From Bauldia litoralis (GTDB lineage: Bacteria > Pseudomonadota > Alphaproteobacteria > Rhizobiales > Kaistiaceae), in the NCBI GenBank assembly GCA_945882315.1, contig CAMCWB010000025.1, forward strand, positions 1-49,280: 49,280 bases of DNA, read 5' to 3'. The stretch's first letter is position 1. Each line of letters opens with the position of its first letter. Shown here one piece after another: positions 35,886-44,319 of the stretch. The notes beneath the pieces were generated by a model, which was not told where the DNA came from, did not search any database, and was given only the letters and a program-made list of their open reading frames with translations. The translations under genes were made by a program, and so were the position numbers.

Positions 35886-36838
35886 CGCTCGCGCTCCGCG
35901 CGCTTCTGCTCCATGTTCTGGAACAACACGATCGGGATGATGAGCAGGAAAAGCAGGATCACCGCGACGGCGGATGCGAGCGGCCAATCGCGATTGTTGA
36001 AGAACTCCGTCCACAAGGTCTTGCCGATCATCAGCGTGCCGGTGCCGCCGAGAAGGTCCGGGATGACGAATTCGCCGGTGACCGGGATGAAGACCAGGAA
36101 GCAGCCGGCGATGACGCCCGGCAGGGACAGCGGAAAGGTGATCTGCCAGAAGGCCCGTGACGGCGGGCTGCCGAGGTCCGAGGCGGCTTCGAGCAGCGTA
36201 TCGTCGAGCCGCTCCAGCGCCGCATAGAGCGGCAGCACCATGAAGGGCAGGTAGGAATAGACGATGCCGATATAGACCGCCCAGTTGGTGTTGAGGATGG
36301 TGAGCGGCTGGTCGATGGCGCCGACATAGAGGAGAAGCTGGTTGAGAAGGCCCTCCTTCTTGAGGATGCCGATCCAGGAATAGACGCGGATCAGGAACGA
36401 CGTCCAGAAAGGCAGGATGACCAGCATGACCAGCGTCGGCTGCCAGCCTTTCGGCGCGCGCGCCATGCCGTAAGCCAGCGGGTAGGCGACGAGCAGCGTC
36501 AGGAAGGTCGAGATCGCGGCGATCCAGAGGCTCGACAGATAGGCGCGGATGTAGAGGTCGTCGCTGACCAGCCAGAGATAGTTGTCGACCGCGAACTCCT
36601 GGATGCCGCGGACCAGACCGACGAAGCCCTGGGCAAGATCGAAGACCGGCGTATAGGGCGGGATCGCCATAGCCGCGGTCGACAACGATATCTTGAAGAC
36701 GATCAGGAAGGGCGCCGCGAAGAAGATCAGCAGCCAGAGATAAGGGACGATGAGGACAAGCCAGCGGCCCGAGCCTTGCCGGGCCGGAGCGGGCGGTGCT
36801 TTTGTCTCAACGGTGGCGAGCGGGTCGGCCATGTCCAT
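35882..36838 (-). CDS. potH: Putrescine/spermidine ABC transporter permease
   Basis: The first permease of the polyamine importer, 318 aa. After a polar N-terminus, spans begin with WLVLIVPYLWLLIFFAAPFLIVFKIS (about 27-52). A large periplasmic loop with VDNYLWLVSDDLYIRAYLSSLWIA follows, as in PotH. The EAA motif is DDTLLEAASDLGSPPSRAFWQITFPLSLPG. The start could also be the ATG two codons later. It lies three bases after the ATPase stop codon and overlaps potI by four. Confidence 0.94.
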   Translation of the reverse strand: MDMADPLATVETKAPPAPARQGSGRWLVLIVPYLWLLIFFAAPFLIVFKISLSTAAMAIPPYTPVFDLAQGFVGLVRGIQEFAVDNYLWLVSDDLYIRAYLSSLWIAAISTFLTLLVAYPLAYGMARAPKGWQPTLVMLVILPFWTSFLIRVYSWIGILKKEGLLNQLLLYVGAIDQPLTILNTNWAVYIGIVYSYLPFMVLPLYAALERLDDTLLEAASDLGSPPSRAFWQITFPLSLPGVIAGCFLVFIPVTGEFVIPDLLGGTGTLMIGKTLWTEFFNNRDWPLASAVAVILLFLLIIPIVLFQNMEQKRAERER

Positions 36839-36841
36839 CCG

Positions 36842-37993
36842 TCACTTTGTCAGGATGACGCCGCCGTCGCGCGTCCAGGTGAGCCAGACCTTGTCTTCCC
36901 AGGTGATCGGCCTCTCCACAAGCCGCGACCGGTTGGTCACCGTCGCCTTCATGGTGGCGCCGGTCGGCAGGCGGACATGATAGACCGACACGTCGCCGAG
37001 ATAACCGATATCCCAGACCTCGCCCTCGACGGCGTTGATGGTGCCGTTCTGCGGCCGGTCGAGCGAGATCGAGATCTTTTCCGGACGGATCGCGAACCAG
37101 GCCGTGTCGCCCGGCGCCGCGGTCAGATCCTGGTCGACCTCGACGGTGGCGCCAGTGCCGATGCATTCGAGCCGGACGACGCCGTTGCCGGTGGAGGCGA
37201 TGCGGCCTTCGAGGACGTTGATGTCGCCGATGAAGTCGGCGACATAGCGCGAGTTCGGCTGCTCGTAGATCTCGGAGGGCGTCGCGATCTGGACGATGCG
37301 GCCTTGGTTCATGACGGCGATGCGGTCGGCGACGGTCATCGCCTCTTCCTGGTCATGCGTGACGATCACGAAGGTCAAGCCGAGCTTCTGCTGGAGGTCG
37401 GTCAGCTCGAACTGCGTCTCCTCGCGCAGCTTCTTGTCGAGGGCGCCGAGCGGTTCGTCGAGAAGCAGCACCTTCGGCCACTTGGCGAGCGAGCGGGCGA
37501 GCGCGACGCGCTGGCGCTGGCCGCCGGAGAGCTGGTGCGGCTTGCGCTTGGCGAAAGGGGTCAGCTTGACGAGGGACAGCATCTCCTCGACGCGGGCATC
37601 GATCTCGCCCTTGGCCATGCGGTCCTGCTTGAGGCCGAAGCCGATATTCGCCTCGACGGTCATATGCGGAAAGAGCGCGTAGGACTGGAACATCATGTTG
37701 GTCGGCCGCCGGTAGGGCGGCACGCCGGCAAGATCCTGCCCGTCGAGCAGGACCTGCCCCTCGGTCGGCCCCTCGAAGCCGGCGACCATGCGCATCAGCG
37801 TGGTCTTGCCGCAGCCCGACGGCCCGAGCAGCGCGAAGAACTCGCGCTCATAGATGATCAGCGAAAGGTCATCGACGGCGACAAAGTCGCCAAAACGCTT
37901 GGTGACCTTCCGGAATTCGATGAAGGGCTTGGAAGCAGGGTCGGTCCAAGGCGCGAAACTCCGCCGGACCGGTCCGACCGCTTTGCCCGCCAT
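36842..37993 (-). CDS. potG: Putrescine ABC transporter ATP-binding protein
   Basis: The 383-aa ATPase of the polyamine importer. Walker A GPSGCGKTT is near 57-65, the signature LSGGQRQRVALARSLA near 156-171, and Walker B KVLLLDEPLGALD near 174-186. A C-terminal TOBE domain (about 280-375) has IRPEKISISLDRPQNG and closes with VERPITWEDKVWLTWTRDGGVIL, typical of PotG/PotA. It lies between potF and potH on the same strand. Confidence 0.94.
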   Translation of the reverse strand: MAGKAVGPVRRSFAPWTDPASKPFIEFRKVTKRFGDFVAVDDLSLIIYEREFFALLGPSGCGKTTLMRMVAGFEGPTEGQVLLDGQDLAGVPPYRRPTNMMFQSYALFPHMTVEANIGFGLKQDRMAKGEIDARVEEMLSLVKLTPFAKRKPHQLSGGQRQRVALARSLAKWPKVLLLDEPLGALDKKLREETQFELTDLQQKLGLTFVIVTHDQEEAMTVADRIAVMNQGRIVQIATPSEIYEQPNSRYVADFIGDINVLEGRIASTGNGVVRLECIGTGATVEVDQDLTAAPGDTAWFAIRPEKISISLDRPQNGTINAVEGEVWDIGYLGDVSVYHVRLPTGATMKATVTNRSRLVERPITWEDKVWLTWTRDGGVILTK

Positions 37994-38018
37994 GCCCCGC
38001 CCCTTCCCTCTGCCGCCG

Positions 38019-39119
38019 TCAGCCGCCCGTCGTTATCGAAGACCACAGGCGCGTCACGACCCTCTGAACCCTGAAATCATTCGGCGTCGTTGTAAACAGC
38101 TTGTCGAAAGTTTCCTTGGGCGGGTAGATCGCGGGATCGCCGAGGACATCCTCCTGGAGAAACTTCTGCGAGTCCTTATTGCCGTTGGCGTAGTAGAGGT
38201 AGTTGGAATTGCGGGCTGCAATCTCAGGGTCGAGCATGAAGTTGATGAAGGCGAAGGCTTCCTCGGGATGCGGCGCATCGGCCAGGACCGCAAAGGAATC
38301 CAACCACATCAGCGCGCCTTCCTTGGGGATAGAGTAGCCGACCTCGACGCCGTTGGCGGCTTCGGTTGCGCGATCGCGGGCCTGGAGGATATCTCCAGAA
38401 TAGCCGACGGCGATGCAGAGATCGCCATTGGCGAGACCGTTGATATATTCCGACGAGTGGAATTTCTGGAGGTAGGGCACGATCGCCTTGATGAGCTCGG
38501 CGGCTTTGTCGAGATCGCCCTGCTCCTTCGAGTCCGGCGGCAGGCCGAGATAGGCGAGCGCCGCCGGGAAGATGTCGTCCGGCGAATCCAGCAACTGGAC
38601 GCCGCAATCCTTGAACTTCTCGAGTATCTCGGGCTTGAAGATGATCGCCCAGGAATCGAGCGGCGCGTCCGGCATGATCTCCTTCACCTTGGCGACGTTG
38701 TAGCCGATGCCGGTCGTGCCCCACATGTAGTTGGTCGAATGCTCGGTTCCGGGATCGTAGGTCTCGAGCCGCTGGTTGATGGCATCCCATTGATGGGCAA
38801 GGTTCGGGATCTTCGACTTGTCGAGCGGCTGAATGGCGCTCGCCACCTGGATGAGGCGGGCGAGATTACGATCGGTGGGAACGACGATGTCGTAGCCGGA
38901 ATTGCCCGCAACGACCTTGGCTTCCAGAATCTCCATCGAGTCGTAGACGTCGTAGACGACCTTGATGCCGGTCGCCTTGGTGAAGTCGTCGAGGACGCCC
39001 TCGCCTACATAGTCGGACCAGTTATAGACGTTGACCACCCGTTCCTGGGCGATGGCGCCGGTCATCAGGGCGCTGGTTGCCAAGGCGGCGGCGAAGAGGC
39101 GGCTGGTGGCTCGAAGCAT
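38019..39119 (-). CDS. potF: Putrescine-binding periplasmic protein
   Basis: A 366-aa binding protein of the PotF/PotD family. The signal peptide (1-24) ends AIAQ. VVNVYNWSDYVGEGVLDDFTKATGIKVVYDVYDSMEILEAKV opens the mature chain, the hallmark of the family, and YMWGTTGIGYN and WLDSFAVLADAPHPEEAFAFINFMLDPE follow. Ligand-binding Trp/Ser/Asp residues lie in NWSDY and WGTTGIGYN. It is the first gene of the potF-G-H-I operon and divergent from puuA. Confidence 0.94.
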   Translation of the reverse strand: MLRATSRLFAAALATSALMTGAIAQERVVNVYNWSDYVGEGVLDDFTKATGIKVVYDVYDSMEILEAKVVAGNSGYDIVVPTDRNLARLIQVASAIQPLDKSKIPNLAHQWDAINQRLETYDPGTEHSTNYMWGTTGIGYNVAKVKEIMPDAPLDSWAIIFKPEILEKFKDCGVQLLDSPDDIFPAALAYLGLPPDSKEQGDLDKAAELIKAIVPYLQKFHSSEYINGLANGDLCIAVGYSGDILQARDRATEAANGVEVGYSIPKEGALMWLDSFAVLADAPHPEEAFAFINFMLDPEIAARNSNYLYYANGNKDSQKFLQEDVLGDPAIYPPKETFDKLFTTTPNDFRVQRVVTRLWSSITTGG

Positions 39120-39244
39120 GGCGTGATCCTCGAATTACAGAAGGGAAGCCCGCGAATTTGCTCGATTTTAACAGAGGTTAGGGTCGCGAAAGGCAGTCGA
39201 CAACCCTTTTGAAGGGCTCCCGTGCTAGAATGATTGTCATGGAA

Positions 39245-39263
39245 CTGCCCGTTGCACGGGCAG
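39245..39263. promoter_or_regulatory. Perfect 8-bp hairpin in the potF-puuA divergent region
   Basis: CTGCCCGT-TGC-ACGGGCAG is a perfect inverted repeat, 88 bases before the puuA start and 126 bases before the potF start. A short CCCTT-TTG-AAGGG palindrome lies at 39204-39216 and TAGAAT, a possible -10 box, at 39226-39231. The large one could be an operator or, as RNA, a leader hairpin of puuA; a TTTTTT tract follows later at 39332-39337. Confidence 0.45.
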
Positions 39264-39350
39264 TCGTGACGACATGACCCAGAGAGACACTGCCTTTGCG
39301 GCCCGGCTTACCACCGTTCGGCCGGAGGCGGTTTTTTAGACGAGGACCTC

Positions 39351-40748
39351 GTGGCCAGACGGAAAAAGCCGGCACTTTCGACCCCATCGACGTCGCGGAC
39401 GACGCCCGTCGCGACGGCGCGGAAATGGCTCGCCGCGCGCAACATCGAAGACATCGAGTGCATCATCCCGGATCAGGCGGGCGTCGCCCGCGGCAAGATG
39501 ATGCCCGTCCAGAAATTCCTCGAAGCGCCGACGATGACGATGCCGGGCTCGATCCTGACGCAGACCATCGCCGGCGAGTATCCGGAAGACAGCGAATCCT
39601 ACCAGAGCGACCCGGCCGACCAGGACATCCATCTCGAGCCGGATTTCTCGACCCTCTCGGTTGTGCCCTGGGAGGAAGACCCGACCGCGCAGATCCTTCA
39701 CGATGCCTATCACGCCGACGGACGGCCGGTGGAGATCGCGCCGCGCCAGGTCCTGCGGCGCGTGCTGGAGCTCTACGCCAACAACGGCTGGAAGCCGATC
39801 GTGGCGCCGGAGATCGAATTCTACCTCGTCAAGCCGAACACCGATCCGGACTATCCGCTGCAGCCGCCGGCCGGTCGCTCGGGCCGATCCGAGTCAGCGC
39901 GGCAGTCCTATTCGATCGCCGCGGTCAACGAGTTCGACGACCTCTTCGACGACATCTACCATTTCTCCGAAGCGCAGGGCCTCGAGATCGATACGCTGAT
40001 CCACGAGGAAGGTGCGGCGCAGATGGAGATCAATCTGCGGCACGGCGATCCGCTGGTGCTCGCCGACCAGGTGTTCCTGTTCAAGCGGACGATCCGCGAG
40101 GCAGCCCTGCGCCACCAGATGTACGCAACCTTCATGGCAAAGCCGATGGAGCGCGAGCCGGGCTCGGCGATGCACATCCACCAGTCGGTCAACGCCATCA
40201 AGACCGGCGCCAACATCTTCTCCGACAAGGCCGGCGACCCGACGCCGGAATTCTTCGCCTTTATCGGCGGCTCGCAGAAATACCTGCCGGCCGTCACCTG
40301 CATCCTGGCGCCCTACGTGAATTCCTACCGCCGCCTGATCCGCTCGGGTTCGGCGCCGGTGAATACGATGTGGGGCTACGACAACCGCACGGTGGGGCTG
40401 CGCGTACCCAATTCGGGACCGGCGGCACGCCGGCTGGAAAACCGGATTCCGTCTTCTGACGCCAATCCCTATCTCGCCATCGCGGCGTCGCTCGCCTGCG
40501 GCTATCTCGGCATGATCGAGGGCTCGCAGGTCTCCGACCCGGTCTCCGGCGCCGCCAATGAAGAGGAGATCGCCCTGCCGCGCGGGCTTCTCGAAGCGGT
40601 GTCGCTGTTCGAGGAGAGCGAGGAGCTGATCGAGGTTTTCGGCAAGCGGTTCGTCTCCACCTACAGTGCGATCAAGCGTGCCGAATTCGAGACCTTCATG
40701 CAGGTGATCAGCCCGTGGGAGCGGGAATATCTGCTGCTGAACGTCTGA
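39351..40748 (+). CDS. puuA: Gamma-glutamylputrescine synthetase-like glutamine synthetase
   Basis: A 465-aa glutamine synthetase-fold enzyme, probably gamma-glutamylputrescine synthetase, which joins glutamate and putrescine with ATP. Active-site blocks: APEIEFYLV near 148, HEEGAAQMEINLRHGDPL near 222, GSAMHIHQSV near 275, and the Arg block NRTVGLRVPNSGPAARRLENRIPSSDANPYLAIA near 345-380. The start is GTG at 39351 after GACGAGGA. Placement between the pot operon and the puuB-like gene strongly supports the polyamine role rather than nitrogen assimilation. Confidence 0.9.
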   Translation: MARRKKPALSTPSTSRTTPVATARKWLAARNIEDIECIIPDQAGVARGKMMPVQKFLEAPTMTMPGSILTQTIAGEYPEDSESYQSDPADQDIHLEPDFSTLSVVPWEEDPTAQILHDAYHADGRPVEIAPRQVLRRVLELYANNGWKPIVAPEIEFYLVKPNTDPDYPLQPPAGRSGRSESARQSYSIAAVNEFDDLFDDIYHFSEAQGLEIDTLIHEEGAAQMEINLRHGDPLVLADQVFLFKRTIREAALRHQMYATFMAKPMEREPGSAMHIHQSVNAIKTGANIFSDKAGDPTPEFFAFIGGSQKYLPAVTCILAPYVNSYRRLIRSGSAPVNTMWGYDNRTVGLRVPNSGPAARRLENRIPSSDANPYLAIAASLACGYLGMIEGSQVSDPVSGAANEEEIALPRGLLEAVSLFEESEELIEVFGKRFVSTYSAIKRAEFETFMQVISPWEREYLLLNV

Positions 40749-40769
40749 GCCGCATCATCCGGGGGAAGC

Positions 40770-41714
40770 ATGAAAGCCGAAAAACCCATCGTCCTCGGCG
40801 ACGAGGACGTCGCGCGTCTTTCAGACATGGGCGAGGCGATCGCGGCGATCGAAGCGGTGTTCCGGGCCCGCGCCGCCGGCACCTTCATTGCGCCGCCGCG
40901 CCATGTGGTTTCGTTTCCGGGCTTCGGCAACCAGGTCTACACGGCCGGCGGCATCACCGGCGATCCAGCGCTCGCCGGCTTCCGCGTCTACAATAATTTT
41001 GACAAGGACGACGTCGTCGACGACCAGCTCGTCGCCGTCTGGAACATGGCGTCGGCGCGGCTGGAAGGCATCGTGGTCAGCCGCCATGTCGGATCGATCC
41101 GCACCGGTGCGATCGGCGGCGTCGCGGTCAAGCATATGGCGCGCAAGGACGCCTCGATCGCCGCGATCATCGGCGCGGGGCGGCAGGCGGCGACGCAGAT
41201 CGAGGCTGCCGCGCGGGTCCGCGGCCTCACGGAAATCCGCTGCTTCAACCGCACCGAGCAGAAGCGCGTCGCCTTTGCCGGATTCGTTCAGGAGAGACTC
41301 GGCATTCGCACGCTGCCGGTCGCTTCCGCCGAAGCCGCGCTCGACGGCGCCGATATCGTCATCCTCGCGACGCGCAGCAAGGAACCGGTCATTCAGGCCG
41401 AGTGGCTCTCGCCCGGCGCGCATGTGAACATGCTCGGCCCGCGGGCCAAGGGGCAGTCGGAGGTCGGGCTCGACGTTGCCGGGCGCGCCGGGGTGATCGC
41501 GACGGATTCGCCGGATCAGGTGGCCTCGTTCACGCCGCCCTTCTTTCTCACCGACACGCCGGAAATGACACGGATGATCGATCTCGCCGGCATCGTCATC
41601 GGCACTCATCCCGGCCGGACCAACGACAGCGCCGTTAGCCTCTTCTGCTCGGTCGGGCTTGCCGGGACGGAAGTGATGATCGCCGCCGCGTTGATTGCGG
41701 CGGCACGGCGCTAG
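40770..41714 (+). CDS. Ornithine cyclodeaminase/mu-crystallin family protein
   Basis: A 314-aa NAD(P)-binding protein of the OCD/mu-crystallin family. It has the Rossmann motif GAGRQAATQIEAA near 130-142, GSIRTGAIGGVAVKHMAR upstream of it, and the family substrate loop around VYNNFDKDDVVDDQLVAVW. Members act as ornithine cyclodeaminase, Delta1-pyrroline-2-carboxylate reductase or imine reductase. In this putrescine locus a role on a cyclic imine derived from putrescine or ornithine is plausible. It starts 21 bases after puuA after GGGGGAAGC, so the two are co-transcribed. Confidence 0.9.
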   Translation: MKAEKPIVLGDEDVARLSDMGEAIAAIEAVFRARAAGTFIAPPRHVVSFPGFGNQVYTAGGITGDPALAGFRVYNNFDKDDVVDDQLVAVWNMASARLEGIVVSRHVGSIRTGAIGGVAVKHMARKDASIAAIIGAGRQAATQIEAAARVRGLTEIRCFNRTEQKRVAFAGFVQERLGIRTLPVASAEAALDGADIVILATRSKEPVIQAEWLSPGAHVNMLGPRAKGQSEVGLDVAGRAGVIATDSPDQVASFTPPFFLTDTPEMTRMIDLAGIVIGTHPGRTNDSAVSLFCSVGLAGTEVMIAAALIAAARR

Positions 41715-41720
41715 CCGCCT

Positions 41721-42023
41721 TTAGAAGCAGATACGGACATCGCCGATCCGGAAGCAGCCGTCGCGGTGCTTGCGTGCCACCTGAATGCGACAGCGCGGAC
41801 CGACATGGCGATGATATGTCCTGCCGTAGCCGCGATGCAAATGGCGCTGCACGGAACGATGGCAATAGCCCCGCGGATAGTGCCACTCGCGATGGCGGAC
41901 ATTTTCGACAGGCGTCGCCAGTTCGAGCGCGGGCGCCGACGGGGCCGGACCCGCAACAACCGCGGGCATCGGCACGATCGACATCGCGACGGCCGTAAGG
42001 ACAGCAAGGGAATAGCGGCGCAT
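41721..42023 (-). CDS. Small secreted His/Arg/Cys-rich protein of unknown function
   Basis: A 100-aa exported protein with a signal peptide (1-24, ending VVAG) and a His/Arg-rich mature chain: HREWHYPRGYCHRSVQRHLHRGYGRTYHRHVGPRCRIQVARKHRDGCF, with four cysteines in the mature part. It may bind metal or anionic polymer; similar small His/Arg/Cys-rich periplasmic proteins are common in Rhizobiales but have no known role. It is antisense-oriented relative to its neighbours, placed between the OCD-family gene and puuB, and interrupts the putrescine operon. Good start context: GGAGCGAAACC before ATG. Confidence 0.65.
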   Translation of the reverse strand: MRRYSLAVLTAVAMSIVPMPAVVAGPAPSAPALELATPVENVRHREWHYPRGYCHRSVQRHLHRGYGRTYHRHVGPRCRIQVARKHRDGCFRIGDVRICF

Positions 42024-42087
42024 GGTTTCGCTCCGTTAATTCGGTTTCTGGCTGTACAAACCGGTGCGACGACGATTTGTTCCGGCT

Positions 42088-43431
42088 ATGGACCTGAATG
42101 TGACCTCACCTGCCACAGCGAAAGCCGCCTCGCTCTACGCTTCGGGCGCCGATACGACACTCCGTTTTCCGCCGCTCGAAGGAAATGTCCGCGCCGATGT
42201 CGCGATCATCGGCGGCGGCTACACCGGCTTGTCGGCGGCACTCCATCTCGCCGAGGCCGGCATCGACGTCGTGGTCATCGAGGCGGAGCACGTCGGCTAT
42301 GGTGCGTCGGGCCGCAATGGCGGTCAGTTGCACAGCGGCCAGAGGCGCGACCAGGACTGGCTCGAGACCCATGTCGGCCGGGACGACGCGCACCGGCTCT
42401 GGGATTTGGCGGAAGAAGCCAAGGCGCTGACCAAGGGACTGATCGCGCGGCACGGCATCGATTGCGACTGGCGCGATGGGCTGATCGAGAGCGTCCACAA
42501 GCAGCGCCTCGTGCGGCACGAGATCGCCTATGTCGACAAACTTCGCGACGAGTATGGCTACGCTCCGGTCGAATGGCTCGGCCGCGAGGCGCTCTCCGCG
42601 GCGATCGGCACCGACGTCTATTTCGGCGGGCGGCGCGACATGGGCGCCGGCCATCTCGATCCGCTCAAATTCGCGCAAGGCCTCGCCAAAGCGGCCGCCA
42701 AGGCGGGCGCCCGCATCTTCGAAGAGACGAAGGCGGTGCGCCTCACCCATTCCGACGGGGCCGGCATCGAGATCGCCTGCCTCAGGCCGAAATGGAAGGT
42801 CACAGCCGACACGCGTAGCGGCGCCAGCGTCAGCGCCGAGATCCTGATCATCGCCGGCAATGGCTATCTCGACGGCATCGACGACGCTGTCGAGGCGCGC
42901 GCCATGCCGATCGACAACTACATCGCCGCCACGGCGCCGATCGGCGCGGGGCAGTCCGGCGGAATCCTCTCCGGCGGCGAAGCCGTCTCGGATACGCGCT
43001 TCGTCGTCTACTATTTCCGCCCAAGCCCCGACGGGCGGCTGATCTTCGGCGGCGGCGAGACCTATTCGCGACGCGGCGGGCCGGCCGACGTCGCGGCTTT
43101 CGTGCGGCCGCATCTCGCCAGGATCTATCCGAAGCTCGCCGATGTGCCGATCGACTATGCCTGGGGCGGGCGGCTGGCGATCACACTCACCCGCCTGCCG
43201 CTGATCCGGCGGTTGCGGCCGAGCGTCTATGCTGCGGCCGGCTATTCCGGGCAGGGCGTGGCACTGGCGCCCTTCGCCGGCAAGATCATCGCCGATGCGA
43301 TCCGCGGCGACCCGGGCAAGCTCGACCAGTTCGCGGCACTCAGCGTGCCGCCCTTCCCTGGCGGCAAGCTGCTGCGTTACCCGGCACTGGTCGCCGGAAT
43401 GGCCTGGTACGCGCTTCGCGACCGTCTCTGA
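42088..43431 (+). CDS. puuB: Gamma-glutamylputrescine oxidase-like FAD oxidoreductase
   Basis: A 447-aa FAD-dependent oxidoreductase of the DAO family, closest to PuuB, which oxidises gamma-glutamylputrescine to the aldehyde. The dinucleotide fold is DVAIIGGGYTGLSAALHLAEAG near 38-59, followed by IEAEHVGYGASGRNGGQLHSGQRRDQ, a PuuB/YgaF-type loop with the FAD-linked residues. GAGHLDPLKFAQGLAKAA and YAWGGRLAITLTRLP are typical blocks. I use ATG 42088; a GTG start at 42064 would add eight residues. With puuA, an OCD-like gene and pot genes upstream, it supports the glutamylated putrescine pathway. No puuC or puuD gene is in the window. Confidence 0.88.
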   Translation: MDLNVTSPATAKAASLYASGADTTLRFPPLEGNVRADVAIIGGGYTGLSAALHLAEAGIDVVVIEAEHVGYGASGRNGGQLHSGQRRDQDWLETHVGRDDAHRLWDLAEEAKALTKGLIARHGIDCDWRDGLIESVHKQRLVRHEIAYVDKLRDEYGYAPVEWLGREALSAAIGTDVYFGGRRDMGAGHLDPLKFAQGLAKAAAKAGARIFEETKAVRLTHSDGAGIEIACLRPKWKVTADTRSGASVSAEILIIAGNGYLDGIDDAVEARAMPIDNYIAATAPIGAGQSGGILSGGEAVSDTRFVVYYFRPSPDGRLIFGGGETYSRRGGPADVAAFVRPHLARIYPKLADVPIDYAWGGRLAITLTRLPLIRRLRPSVYAAAGYSGQGVALAPFAGKIIADAIRGDPGKLDQFAALSVPPFPGGKLLRYPALVAGMAWYALRDRL

Positions 43432-43472
43432 ATCTCCGCCCTGTCCGCCTGTGATCGCCGCCACAGCTCCAT

Positions 43473-43513
43473 TAATACGATCGATTGACATTTTAATTCA
43501 ATCGATCGTATTA
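43473..43513 (+). promoter_or_regulatory. Perfect 15-bp inverted repeat overlapping the TetR operon promoter
   Basis: TAATACGATCGATTG (43473-43487) and CAATCGATCGTATTA (43499-43513) are perfect inverted arms around 11 bases. TTGACA at 43485-43490 overlaps the left arm as a -35 box and GTATTA at 43508-43513 lies in the right arm at a 17-base spacing. A dimeric repressor bound here would block the promoter of the gene at 43546. The likely ligand is the TetR protein encoded just downstream, so autoregulation is expected. Confidence 0.75.
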
Positions 43514-43545
43514 GTTTGGAACCTGGAGATGAACGGAAGACCAAC

Positions 43546-44319
43546 ATGGCCAGAAGCGCGGCGGCTCGAAAGAAGCCGGTATCCGAACCAGCGCCCCGGA
43601 AGCGGGATGACGCCGGCGGGGCGATACCGACCGAAAAGCCGCCTCGTCCCTTCTCATCCCCCTACAAGCGCGCCCGGCGGGATCGCGGCGCGGAAACGCG
43701 GGCGCAGTTGATCGAAGCAGCCCTCGACGTCTTCGGCCGGATCGGCTTCGAAGGTGCGGCAACGCGCGAGATCGCCAAGCGGGCCGGCGCCAATCTGGCG
43801 GCGATCGTCTATCACTTCGGCTCCAAGGAAGCGCTCCACCTCGCCGTCGCCGAGCATGTCGCCGAGCGCATCGCGACATCGGTCGGGCCGGCGCTCGCCG
43901 CTGCCGCCGATCCTGCCGCGACCGCCACGCCCGACGGCGCGCGCCGGATGTTCACGCGCCTGATCGAAACCTATGTCGAGGTCATCATCGGCAGTGCCGA
44001 GGCGGAACGCTGGGCGCGCTTCATCGTCCGCGAGCAGATGCAGCCCTCCGGCGCCTTCGAGGTGATCTACCGGATCATGGGCGGCTCGGTCGAACTCGCG
44101 ACGCGGCTCGTCGCCGTCGTCACCGGGCGGCCGGAAGACGAGGAGACGCGGCTGCGCGTCTTCACGATCTTCGGCCAGGTCCTCGTCTTCCGCGTCGCGC
44201 AGGCGCTGGTGCTCCGCCGCATGGGCTGGACCGCGATCGGCCAGCGCGAACGCGAAGAGATCAAGCGCATCGTCACGGGCCATATCGATCTACTTCTCGG
44301 CGGGAAGGCAAAGCCATGA
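43546..44319 (+). CDS. TetR family regulator, CecR-like (DUF1956 C-terminus)
   Basis: A 257-aa repressor. After a basic, Pro-rich N-terminal tail of about 50 residues, the helix-turn-helix spans TRAQLIEAALDVFGRIGFEGAATREIAKRAGANLAAIVYHFGSKEALHLA (about 51-100). The C-terminal part (RFIVREQMQPSGAFEVIYRIMGGSVELATRLVAVVTG) matches DUF1956 of CecR/YbiH. In E. coli CecR controls the ybhGFSR exporter genes; here the downstream genes are YbhG-, YbhF- and YbhS-like. The start is ATG 43546; the gene ends in a 4-base overlap with the next start. Confidence 0.9.
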   Translation: MARSAAARKKPVSEPAPRKRDDAGGAIPTEKPPRPFSSPYKRARRDRGAETRAQLIEAALDVFGRIGFEGAATREIAKRAGANLAAIVYHFGSKEALHLAVAEHVAERIATSVGPALAAAADPAATATPDGARRMFTRLIETYVEVIIGSAEAERWARFIVREQMQPSGAFEVIYRIMGGSVELATRLVAVVTGRPEDEETRLRVFTIFGQVLVFRVAQALVLRRMGWTAIGQREREEIKRIVTGHIDLLLGGKAKP

